NCBI RefSeq assembly: GCF_014126825.1
Contig: NZ_CP059900.1
Coordinates: 558,001 to 622,000, forward strand
From: Tomitella gaofuii
GTDB taxonomy: Bacteria; Actinomycetota; Actinomycetes; Mycobacteriales; Mycobacteriaceae
DNA: 64,000 nt
Direction: 5' to 3'
In this document: positions 8,926 to 16,796 of the stretch, piece after piece
Layout of the letters: the number at the start of each line of letters is the position of its first letter
Position numbering within the stretch: position 1 is the stretch's first letter
Notes under the pieces: model-generated
What the model saw: the letters and a program-made list of their open reading frames with translations, nothing else
The model's database searches: none
What the model was told of the DNA's origin: nothing
Position numbers and translations under genes: made by a program

Positions 8926-10713
8926 ATGCTGACACCGCAGAACAGTGCCACCCGCGAGCTCGTGAACCTCGACGGACTCTGGGCGTTCGCCGTCGACACC
9001 GACCGGGTCGGCTTCGACGAGCAGTGGTGGACGCGGCCGCTGCAGACCACGCTGGAGGCGCCCGTGCCCGCCAGCTACAACGACCTGTTCGTCGACCCGC
9101 GCATCCGCGACCACGTGGGCTGGGTGTGGTACCAGCGCACCGTCCGGGTGCCGCGCGGCTGGAACGGGCAGCAGATCATCGTCCGCGTCGACTCGGCCAT
9201 GCACGAGGGCATCGTCTACGTCGACGGCACACAGGTGGCGCACCACGACACCGGCGGCTACACGCCGTTCGAGGCGGACGTCACCGAGCACGCGACCGCG
9301 GGGACCGAGCTCCGGCTGACGATCGCCGTCAACAACGAGCTGTCGAACGTGACGATCCCGCCGGGCGAGGTCACCGTCGACGCCCGGGGCCGCCGCAAGC
9401 AGAAGTACTATCACGACTTCTACAACTATGCGGGCCTGGCACGGTCGGTGTGGCTGGCGAGCCGCCCGCAGACCCACGTCGCCGACGTCACCGTCACCAC
9501 CGGTTACGAGGGCATGACCGGATCGGTCGATGTGGACACGCAGCTCAGCGGCGACGGCGCAGACGTCCGGCTCACCCTGCGCGACGCCGAGGGGGAGGTC
9601 GTCGCCCGCGCGGACGGTGCGCACGCACGGTTGACGATCGACGACGTGACGCTGTGGCAGCCGGGTGCGGCGTACCTGTATGAGCTCACGGTCGAGGCGC
9701 ACGACGGCGGCGGCCTCGTCGACGAGTACACGCTGCCCGTGGGCGTGCGCACCGTCGAGGTGCGTGGCGCCGAGTTCCTCATCAACGGGGAACCCTTCCG
9801 CTTCACCGGGTTCGGCCGCCACGAGGACACCCCTGTGCGGGGCAAGGGACACGACAACGCCTACCTGGTCCACGACTTCCAGCTGATGGAGTGGATGGGC
9901 GCCAACTCGTTCCGCACCTCCCACTACCCGTACGCGGAGGAGGTGATGGACTTCGCGGACCGGCACGGCATCGTCGTGATCGACGAGGTCGCCGCCGTGG
10001 GGCTCAACCTCGGCGTGGCCAGCGGGCTGTTCGGTACGGAGGCGAAGCGCACCTTCAGCCCCGAGTACATCAACGACGAGACGCAGGCAGTGCACAAGGA
10101 GCACATCCGCGAGCTCATCGCCCGCGATAAGAACCACCCGTCCGTGGTGATGTGGTCGATCGCCAACGAGCCCGGCTCGCACGAGGACGGCTCGCGGGAG
10201 TACTTCGAGCCCCTCGTGACGCTCACCCGCGAACTGGACCCGACCCGCCCGGTGACGTTCGTGAACATGATGCTCGCCGTCGCCGGCCAGGACAGGATCT
10301 CGGACCTGTTCGACGTGCTCTGCCTCAACCGTTACTACGGCTGGTACGTCGACACCGGCGACCTGGAGGCCGCGGAGGCCGGCCTGGAGCAGGAACTGTC
10401 GCAGTGGCAGGAGATGTACGGCAAGCCGATGATCATGACCGAGTACGGCGCCGACACCATGCAGGGGATGCACTCGGTGTGGGACACCCCGTGGACCGAG
10501 GAGTACCAGGTGGCGCTGCTGGACATGTTCCACCGGGTGCACGATCGCATCCCCGCCATGATCGGCGAGCACGTGTGGAACTTCGCCGACTTCCAGACCT
10601 CGGCCGGGATCATCCGCGTGGACGGCAACAAGAAGGGCGTGTTCACCCGCGACCGCAAGCCCAAGGCCGCCGCGCACGCCCTGCGCAGGCGATGGACCGG
10701 CGGCCCCGCCTGA
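8926..10713 (+). CDS. uidA: Beta-glucuronidase, GH2
   Basis: A 595-aa GH2 enzyme releasing D-glucuronate from beta-glucuronides in the cytoplasm. Jelly-roll, Ig-like and TIM-barrel domains are in the usual order. Glu415 (SIANEPGSHEDG) matches the acid/base and Glu506 (MTEYGADTMQGMHS) the nucleophile; their 91-residue separation equals that of E. coli UidA Glu413 and Glu504. NFADFQTSAGIIRVDGNKKG is also strongly UidA-like and argues against beta-galactosidase. The ATG follows uxuB by 13 nt with a GAGAG Shine-Dalgarno. Together with the GH79 enzyme upstream it gives the island two unrelated glucuronidase-type folds. Confidence 0.94.
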   Translation: MLTPQNSATRELVNLDGLWAFAVDTDRVGFDEQWWTRPLQTTLEAPVPASYNDLFVDPRIRDHVGWVWYQRTVRVPRGWNGQQIIVRVDSAMHEGIVYVDGTQVAHHDTGGYTPFEADVTEHATAGTELRLTIAVNNELSNVTIPPGEVTVDARGRRKQKYYHDFYNYAGLARSVWLASRPQTHVADVTVTTGYEGMTGSVDVDTQLSGDGADVRLTLRDAEGEVVARADGAHARLTIDDVTLWQPGAAYLYELTVEAHDGGGLVDEYTLPVGVRTVEVRGAEFLINGEPFRFTGFGRHEDTPVRGKGHDNAYLVHDFQLMEWMGANSFRTSHYPYAEEVMDFADRHGIVVIDEVAAVGLNLGVASGLFGTEAKRTFSPEYINDETQAVHKEHIRELIARDKNHPSVVMWSIANEPGSHEDGSREYFEPLVTLTRELDPTRPVTFVNMMLAVAGQDRISDLFDVLCLNRYYGWYVDTGDLEAAEAGLEQELSQWQEMYGKPMIMTEYGADTMQGMHSVWDTPWTEEYQVALLDMFHRVHDRIPAMIGEHVWNFADFQTSAGIIRVDGNKKGVFTRDRKPKAAAHALRRRWTGGPA

Positions 10714-10758
10714 CCCCGACCCGACCCGCCCGATTCCTCCCCGCACCCAGGAGATTCC

Positions 10759-11997
10759 ATGAAGATCGACAAGGCCGAGGTGATCGTCACCAGCCCGGAC
10801 CGGAACTTCGTGACCCTCAAACTGACCACCGACGACGGCGTCACCGGACTCGGTGATGCGACGCTCAACGGCCGCGAGCTGGCCTGCGTGGCCTACCTCG
10901 ACGAGCATGTGGTGCCGCTGCTCATCGGCCGCGACCCCGCGAACATCGAGGACACCTGGCAGTTCCTCTACCGTGGCGGATACTGGCGCCGCGGGCCAGT
11001 GACCATGGCGTCGATCGCCGCGGTGGACATGGCGCTGTGGGACATCAAGGGCAAGGTCGCGGGCATGCCCGTGTACCAGCTGCTCGGCGGCGCATCGCGC
11101 CACGGCCTGATGGCGTATGGGCACGCCTCCGGCAAGGAGACCCCGGAACTGTTCGACTCGATCCGGTCCCACCAGGAGCGCGGTTACCGTTCCATCCGCG
11201 TGCAGACGGGGGTGCCCGGGCTGGAATCGATCTACGGCATCGCCTCCAACCACGGCCTGCCCGGCAATGAGGGCGTGCGCTACGACCACGAACCCGCGCA
11301 GCGCGGGGCGCTGCCGATGCAGGAGGACTGGGACACCCGCGCCTACCTGCGGCACGTGCCCGGCGTGTTCGAGGCGGTGCGCGCCGAGTTCGGCCCCGAG
11401 CTGCCGCTGCTGCACGACGCGCACCACCGGATGACCCCGCTCGAGGCCGCGCGGCTCGGCAAGTCTCTGGAACCCTACGACCTCGTATGGCTGGAGGACT
11501 GCACGCCGGCGGAGAACCAGGAGGCGCTGCGCCTGGTGCGCCGGCACACCACCACGCCGCTGGCCATCGGCGAGGTGTTCAACGCGGCATGGGATTTCCA
11601 GACGCTCATCACCGAGCAGCTCATCGACTACGTGCGCGCCGCGTCGACGCATTTCGGCGGGATCACGCCGCTGAAGAAGCTCGCCGACTTCGCGGCGATG
11701 TACCAGATCAAGACCGGCTTCCACGGCCCCACCGACATCTCGCCGGTCGGGTTCGCCGCGCAGCTCCACGTGGGCATGGCGATCCACAACTACGGCCTGC
11801 AGGAGTACATGGAGCACGGGGAGAAGACGAACCGGGTGTTCCGGCAGTCGATGAGGTTCACCGACGGCTACCTGCACCCGGGGCAGAAGCCGGGGCTCGG
11901 CGTCGACCTGGACGTGGACGAGGCCGGAAAGTACCCCTACGCCACCGCGTACCTGCCCTACAACCGGCTCGCCGACGGCACGATGCATGACTGGTGA
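10759..11997 (+). CDS. manD: D-mannonate dehydratase, enolase superfamily (ManD)
   Basis: A 412-aa enolase-superfamily dehydratase converting D-mannonate to 2-keto-3-deoxy-D-gluconate. The N-terminal capping domain includes [19 protein letters not shown]. Barrel ligands and catalytic residues are visible as [28 protein letters not shown] and [16 protein letters not shown]. It takes the place of the unrelated UxuA enzyme used by enteric bacteria. The ATG follows an AGGAGA Shine-Dalgarno; the stop overlaps the gluconokinase start. Some ManD/RspA proteins act poorly on mannonate, but the gene context strongly favours mannonate here. Confidence 0.88.
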   Translation: MKIDKAEVIVTSPDRNFVTLKLTTDDGVTGLGDATLNGRELACVAYLDEHVVPLLIGRDPANIEDTWQFLYRGGYWRRGPVTMASIAAVDMALWDIKGKVAGMPVYQLLGGASRHGLMAYGHASGKETPELFDSIRSHQERGYRSIRVQTGVPGLESIYGIASNHGLPGNEGVRYDHEPAQRGALPMQEDWDTRAYLRHVPGVFEAVRAEFGPELPLLHDAHHRMTPLEAARLGKSLEPYDLVWLEDCTPAENQEALRLVRRHTTTPLAIGEVFNAAWDFQTLITEQLIDYVRAASTHFGGITPLKKLADFAAMYQIKTGFHGPTDISPVGFAAQLHVGMAIHNYGLQEYMEHGEKTNRVFRQSMRFTDGYLHPGQKPGLGVDLDVDEAGKYPYATAYLPYNRLADGTMHDW

Positions 11998-12520
11998 CCA
12001 CGTGACGGTGCCGGTCGCCGAGCTCACCGCCGCCGTGCGACGGGCGGCGGGGCCGGGGCCGCTCGTCGTCGTGATGGGGGTGTCCGGGTGCGGCAAGACG
12101 ACGATCGGCGCGGGACTGGCCGAGCTGCTCGGCATCCCGTTCCTCGACGGCGACGACCTGCACCCGGCGGCGAACACGGCGAAGATGGCCGCCGGCATAC
12201 CGCTGGACGACGACGACCGGTGGCCGTGGCTCGATCGGGTCGGCGACGCGCTGGCCCGTGCCCGCGGAACCGGCGTGGTGATCGCCTGCTCGGCGCTCAA
12301 GCGCCGCTACCGCGACGCGATCCGCGCCCACGCACCGGAGGTGGTGTTCGTGCACCTCGCCGCGCCGAAAGAGGTGGTGACCGAGCGCGTCGCGGCGCGC
12401 ACAGGACACTTCATGCCCGCGGCGCTGCTCGACTCCCAGTACGCGGACCTGGAGTCGCCGGGGGAGGGTGAGCGGTGCATCACCGTCGACGTGACGGGGG
12501 CGTTGCCGCCGGGGTGGTAG
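11987..12520 (+). CDS. gntK: Gluconokinase, GntK type
   Basis: P-loop gluconokinase (177 aa) phosphorylating D-gluconate to 6-phosphogluconate. Walker [12 protein letters not shown] is followed by the family signature [18 protein letters not shown] and [13 protein letters not shown], then [19 protein letters not shown]. The ATG at 11987 overlaps the manD stop; a GTG at 12003 is possible but would lose the overlap. The glucuronate route ends in KDG, which needs a KDG kinase of a different (PfkB-type) family, so a gluconokinase as the last gene is unexpected: it may serve gluconate arriving by the same importer, or have drifted in specificity. Confidence 0.85.
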   Translation: MTGDHVTVPVAELTAAVRRAAGPGPLVVVMGVSGCGKTTIGAGLAELLGIPFLDGDDLHPAANTAKMAAGIPLDDDDRWPWLDRVGDALARARGTGVVIACSALKRRYRDAIRAHAPEVVFVHLAAPKEVVTERVAARTGHFMPAALLDSQYADLESPGEGERCITVDVTGALPPGW

Positions 12521-12615
12521 GGGTGAGCCGGTATTCGGCGGTGCGTAATACGCCGTAGTACGATCCGAAGAGGAGTCGGGCCGTTGGATCGCCGCCGCTA
12601 CAAGAGGGGCCTGAT

Positions 12616-12945
12616 ATGACCGAATCCACGCTGGAAGAGCTGATCAACGCCGAAGCGGAGCACGCAGAACAGAACATGGACGCGCAGCCGACGCCGGACA
12701 CGGTCATCACGCGTCCTGGTCACGCGCGGTCCACTGTGTTTTCAGTGCGGCTGAATCCGGACGAGGCCGCCGCACTGCAGGCCTACGCCAACGACGCGGG
12801 GTTGCCCGCCTCGACGCTCGTCCGTTCGTGGATCATCGACCGGCTCCGTGGCGCCGGACCGTCCGACGCGCTGCGCACCGTCGTACGCGAAGAAGTGCGG
12901 GCGGCCGTGCGCGAGGAACTCGCCGGCCACCGCCCGGCCGGTTGA
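12616..12945 (+). CDS. Ribbon-helix-helix-like small protein (orphan)
   Basis: A 109-aa protein with a central RHH/CopG-like segment (STVFSVRLNPDEAAALQAYA, then GLPASTLVRSWIIDRLRG): one strand and two helices as in MetJ/Arc-type DNA-binding antitoxins. The N-terminus is acidic and the C-terminus charged. ATG with AGAGGGG upstream. No toxin gene is adjacent: the next gene is convergent and unrelated, and upstream is gntK. An imperfect inverted repeat, GTATTCGGCG (12531-12540) against CGCCGTAGTAC (12551-12561), lies in the 95-nt leader and could be its operator. Function beyond probable DNA binding is unknown. Confidence 0.6.
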   Translation: MTESTLEELINAEAEHAEQNMDAQPTPDTVITRPGHARSTVFSVRLNPDEAAALQAYANDAGLPASTLVRSWIIDRLRGAGPSDALRTVVREEVRAAVREELAGHRPAG

Positions 12946-12980
12946 GGAACGGCGAAGAGGATCAGGCGTCCCGCAGCCCT

Positions 12981-15224
12981 TCACCCCTCGCCGAGCACCG
13001 ACGTCAACCATGCAAGGTCCAGCTCGGCGCGGCGTCGCCTCTCGGCCTCGCGAGTGAACAGATCCAGTGTCTTCGTCAAGACGAGAGTGTGCGGGCTGCC
13101 GGTGCGGCGCGTCTGATGCCGCACCGGCAGGTCCGCGTCGTCGATCGCCTGGTGAATCGCCTGGCGTCGCGGTTTCGCCAGCGGCCACTCCAGTGTGCGG
13201 GCGCTCGCGGAGTGGAGAAACTCGGCGAGGCGCTGCGCATCGGCATCGTCGCCACCGGACCAGGGGATCGACCAGTCGTCCGGCGCCCTCGGCGTCTCCT
13301 GCGTCATGCCGAGCAGTTGCTGCCGGGTGGCCTCGGCGATCGCGGCGAAGGGCTGCTCGTGCAGCGGCACCTCCGAACGCAGGATCTCCATGAGCAATGG
13401 AATCGCATTCTCGCCCAGTGCTCGAAACTCCTCGGCGATGGTCGCCGCCGACGCGTCGTCCGTCACCGACAGGACGGCCAATGCTGCCGCGCCGAGCTTC
13501 TCGAGTCGTTCGGTCCTGACCAGCCTGTCCCGGAGCCCGGCACGTCCACGAGCCACAGTGAGCAGCCACTCCTGCATTTCGCGGACGATCGATTCGGCGA
13601 CCACATGCGCGTCGGCGTCCTCGAGCGCGCGGCACAACGGCGGCAGCGTCGCTTCCACCCATCCCGAGTAATCGCGCCAGCCCACGCGGAACCCGTTGGC
13701 CCACTTGCGAAGCAATCCACGAATCCAGGGGGTCGGATAGGCGTGTGCGAGGTCGGCGAGCTGCGGTGCAATATCGACCGACACCATCTCCAGTGTGAAC
13801 GGCGCCAGGATTCGTGACGCGGCGCCACCGTCCTGGACGCCGGCGGCCACGGACAGCGCTTCGGGGAGGGCGTCCGCCGGCAGGTCATCGAAGTAGGGGG
13901 CCAGTGCCTCGGCCGCGCCGCGTCCCCGCTCCAGGTCACCGGCCGCGATCGCCTGGCGGACCGTGCCCAGTGCCCACGCGGGGCTCGCCTCGGCGCGCGT
14001 GGCGGATGCGTGCGTCCGTGGCCAGACGATGAGGGCGGCGCGCCGGTACCAACGGTCGACCGTGTTGCCGTAGTTGCCCATGAAGCCTTCGTATTCGGAG
14101 GCGTACGGCTGCAGCATGGCGGACGGTGTCACCGCGCACACGTCCTCGTCGCGGAGGGGAAGCCGGATTGTGCCCGGGCTCTCGGCGTCGTCCCACCACG
14201 TCAGGGTGACGGAGCCGTCCACGCGCTCGCCGAGCTCGTAGTCGTCGTCCCCGCCGTCGAAGTCGTCCGCATCGAAATCGTCGTAGTACCTGTAGCCGCT
14301 GCCGGTGGGCCGCGCGTCCCACGTCTCCTGCACCTCGGCGAGCGCAAGCGCGGATTCGCATTCGGCCGCGCTCGCCGCCGCGCGGAGCAATGCCACCCGT
14401 TCCGCATCCGCCCCCTTGAGCAGGCCCGGCGTGAGCCCGTGGCGGCTGTACTCGTGGTCGAGCAGGAAGGCCAGGCGGGTCGGAATGCCGAGTTCGCGGC
14501 CGTAGGGGCTGCGGACCGGCGTGCTGAAGTGCTCCGTGAGAAGCGCCGACGCCTCATCGGCGGGGCCCGCGAATCGCGGCTTCGACCCGGTCTCCAACAC
14601 CAGGTTGTACGTCGCGGTGACGCGGTGGCCCGTGCGCACCGGCAGTACCTGGTGGCGGCGGTCCGCGTAGAACGCGACCAGAACCAGCTCGTCGCGCGAA
14701 CCCTGGAACTGCCTGATCGTGCCGCCGTCGTCGATGGCGAGCTCGCCGCCGTTGTGTGCGGACGGCAGCATCACCACCAGGCTCGCCACCATCCCGTCGT
14801 GTTTCTCGGAATCCTGGTGCGGCGCGAAGAACTGCCCTTTGCCATACACCAGCAGTGAGTGGAACTCGGGGCGCAGGCGTGTGCCGTGCTGGAGGCCGAG
14901 CGTCTCGCCCAGCCGCTCCAGGGCATCGGCGAGTTCCTCGTCCCACCCCGCGCCGTCGAGGTGCACCAATTCGGCCGGCACCTCCCACGTGTCGCGGACG
15001 TCCGTGTCGAGCAGGGTCTCCTCGCCCTTGCCGAAGTGTGCGGGATGGGCGATCGAGATGAGTTTCTTCGCCTGTGGGGCGCGGATCGGCAGAGGCACCA
15101 CGCCGAGGCCGTCCACCGACAGGGCGAGCGTCCGCGCCGGAAGGCGGAGCGTCGCGGTGTCCTGCGTGTTCGTCTCGGATCCCGCCAGCAGGCGCCGCAG
15201 GGTTTCGCGTGGGGGGATGGCCAT
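12981..15224 (-). CDS. 2OG-Fe(II) oxygenase-like protein with long C-terminal extension
   Basis: A 747-aa protein whose first 230 residues form a prolyl-4-hydroxylase-type 2OG-Fe(II) oxygenase domain: the iron ligands are in FFAPHQDSEKHDG and FYADRRHQVLPV, and the 2OG-binding Arg in RTGHRVTATYNLVLE. The remaining ~510 residues are helix-rich, with acidic patches near DDFDADDFDGGDDDYELGER, and I recognise no domain in them. GAAGGGAG precedes the ATG. It is convergent with the RHH gene and not obviously in an operon. Oxidation of a protein, nucleic acid or small molecule are all possible; the substrate is unknown. Confidence 0.75.
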   Translation of the reverse strand: MAIPPRETLRRLLAGSETNTQDTATLRLPARTLALSVDGLGVVPLPIRAPQAKKLISIAHPAHFGKGEETLLDTDVRDTWEVPAELVHLDGAGWDEELADALERLGETLGLQHGTRLRPEFHSLLVYGKGQFFAPHQDSEKHDGMVASLVVMLPSAHNGGELAIDDGGTIRQFQGSRDELVLVAFYADRRHQVLPVRTGHRVTATYNLVLETGSKPRFAGPADEASALLTEHFSTPVRSPYGRELGIPTRLAFLLDHEYSRHGLTPGLLKGADAERVALLRAAASAAECESALALAEVQETWDARPTGSGYRYYDDFDADDFDGGDDDYELGERVDGSVTLTWWDDAESPGTIRLPLRDEDVCAVTPSAMLQPYASEYEGFMGNYGNTVDRWYRRAALIVWPRTHASATRAEASPAWALGTVRQAIAAGDLERGRGAAEALAPYFDDLPADALPEALSVAAGVQDGGAASRILAPFTLEMVSVDIAPQLADLAHAYPTPWIRGLLRKWANGFRVGWRDYSGWVEATLPPLCRALEDADAHVVAESIVREMQEWLLTVARGRAGLRDRLVRTERLEKLGAAALAVLSVTDDASAATIAEEFRALGENAIPLLMEILRSEVPLHEQPFAAIAEATRQQLLGMTQETPRAPDDWSIPWSGGDDADAQRLAEFLHSASARTLEWPLAKPRRQAIHQAIDDADLPVRHQTRRTGSPHTLVLTKTLDLFTREAERRRRAELDLAWLTSVLGEG

Positions 15225-15284
15225 GGCTTCTCCCTTCGTAGTGGTGCGGGTACAGCGTGCCCGAGCCGCGTCGGCGGCCGCCCC

Positions 15285-16105
15285 TCACCCCCGCGCCAGC
15301 ACCTCGACGTGCGGGATGACGAGCACCCCGTCGGGATCCTGCGCCCACCGCAGCCAGGCGGCGGAGATCTCCTCCAACTCGTCGTGCGTCGCCCAGCCGG
15401 CGTCGGTGAGCTGGGCGGCGATCGCCGAGTGCAGGATCCGCTCCGCCCACATCCCGCCCCACCAGGCGCGCGACCGCGCATCGGCGAAGCACCACGTGCT
15501 GGACGAGACCTGCACGTCGGCGAACCCGGCGGCGCGCGCCCACGCGGGCAGGCGCCGGCCCGCGTCGGGCTCGCCGCCGTTCGCCCGAGCCGCCGGCGGT
15601 ACAGCTCCAACCAGCGGTCCAGTTCGGGCGGCTGCGGGAACCACGTGAAACCGGCGTAGTCGGCGTCGCGCACCGCCACCACCCCGTCCGGCCGGCACAC
15701 CCGCCGCATCTCGCGCAGCGCCTGCACCGGATCACCGACGTGCTGAAGCACCTGGTGCGCGTGGACCACGTCGAACGCGTCGTCGGGGAGATCGAGCCGG
15801 TGCGCGTCCGACACGACGCACCGCACGTCCACGCCCCGCTCCGCGCAGGCGGCGCGCGTGAGCGACACGGTCTGCTCGGTCGACTCCACCGCAGTGACGT
15901 GGCCGGGCGCGACGGCCTCCGCCAGGTCTGCGGTGATCGTGCCCGGCCCGCTGCCCACGTCGAGCAGGTCCATTCCGGCGCGCAGGTGCGGCAGCAGGTA
16001 GGCGGCCGAATCCGCAGCGGTGCGCACGTTGTGCGAGCGCAGCACGGACTCGTGGTGGCCGTGCGTGTAGACGGCGGCGTCGGGAGAGTGCTGAGGGTGC
16101 GGCAC
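15285..16105 (-). pseudogene. SAM-dependent methyltransferase, one-base frameshift
   Basis: Class I methyltransferase (UbiE-like). The N-terminal part has motif I (LLDVGSGPGTITADLAEAV), an acidic motif II and VVHAHQVLQHVGDPVQALRE. After WLELYRRR the frame is lost, while the -1 frame continues with ANGGEPDAGRRLPAWARAAGF and the expected C-terminus ending HVEVLARG. One missing base near 15590-15598 (in a GCCGCCGGCGG run) restores a 273-aa protein. GTG at 16105 is chosen because AGGAG lies 5 nt upstream; a GTG at 16135 falls within an inverted repeat. It could be a real lesion or a sequencing error; pks13 and the UspA gene have similar one-base lesions. Confidence 0.7.
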
Positions 16106-16114
16106 GGGTGCTCC

Positions 16115-16146
16115 TAGGGTCGGTCGTGCATCCACGACCGACCCTA
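16115..16146. promoter_or_regulatory. Perfect 14-bp inverted repeat before the methyltransferase gene
   Basis: TAGGGTCGGTCGTG and its exact complement are separated by CATC. The element abuts the methyltransferase Shine-Dalgarno and lies 53 nt after the stop of the upstream minus-strand gene. It may be an operator, a 5'-UTR hairpin or a terminator for the upstream gene; no T-tract follows. Confidence 0.55.
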
Positions 16147-16198
16147 TGGCTACCGATTCAGTATTTGGAACAGCTATCTCAAGATATGAGAAGTAAAG

Positions 16199-16684
16199 TC
16201 AGTCGACGTGAATCGTCCCGTGGCACGTGATCGACGGGAAACCCCACAGCTCGTGATGGTTGTAGGAGTTGAACGTCAGCGCCACGTCACCCGGCCCGCT
16301 GTCGATCACGTAGCCCGGCGTCATGTGGGAGCCCGGATTGGCCACCCGCATGGAATCGTGGATCGTCCCGGACGCCCCCGTCTGCAGGTTGGTCCAGTCG
16401 AGGGTGAAGTCCGACGTGTAGCCGCCCGCGAAGAACCAGAAGCTGCTGGGGTTGAAGTCCACCTTCGCCTGCCCCGGCGCCTCGGTGTCCTGCAGGACGT
16501 AGACCTGGCTGAACGCATACGGTTGGTCGACGATGTACGGGCTGAGTCCGATGCAGGGCTGGTCCATCGGCACCACATCCGAATGCAGCTCCGCGCCGGC
16601 GACGCCCGCGCCGCCCACTGTCAACGCGGCCGCGCAGCCGCCCGCCGCAAGGCCCGCACCGATCTTCCTGACGCGTCCCATCAT
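16199..16684 (-). CDS. Secreted protein of unknown function
   Basis: A 161-aa preprotein. The N-terminus (MMGRVRKIGAGLAAGGCAAA and onward to GVAGAE) is a Sec signal peptide with AxA-like cleavage; the mature ~130 residues are rich in aromatic and beta-prone residues and contain two Cys (QPCIGL and SITCHG) that could form a disulfide. GGGAGGAG precedes tandem ATG codons at 16684 and 16681; earlier starts would bury the signal peptide behind a long Arg-rich extension. It lies between the PhoX gene and the methyltransferase on the same strand. I do not recognise the family; its size and fold prediction resemble small actinobacterial exported beta-sandwich proteins. Confidence 0.65.
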   Translation of the reverse strand: MMGRVRKIGAGLAAGGCAAALTVGGAGVAGAELHSDVVPMDQPCIGLSPYIVDQPYAFSQVYVLQDTEAPGQAKVDFNPSSFWFFAGGYTSDFTLDWTNLQTGASGTIHDSMRVANPGSHMTPGYVIDSGPGDVALTFNSYNHHELWGFPSITCHGTIHVD

Positions 16685-16796
16685 CGCCGCTCCTCCCTCA
16701 GTGGTAGCCCGTAAGTCTAAGCCGGTTGGCTCGCTTCTGGAAGAGGAGCGGCGCAACATGGAACGCCGGCCGCTCACTTGACGCCGGCCTCGCCGG

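Noticed and set aside
8926-10713. GH2 enzyme as a beta-galactosidase
   Set aside because: Spacing and context of Glu415 and Glu506, the NFADFQTSAGIIRVDGNKKG block and the uronate genes around it fit UidA.
8635-12300. 1221-codon open frame antisense to uxuB, uidA, manD and gntK
   Set aside because: Same GC-driven shadow; no motif, no Shine-Dalgarno and fully covered by four well-recognised enzymes.
12584-12619. Eleven-codon frame starting TTG and overlapping the RHH gene start (ATATGA)
   Set aside because: No usable start upstream and an in-frame stop at 12524; too short to be a toxin and the overlap is probably chance.
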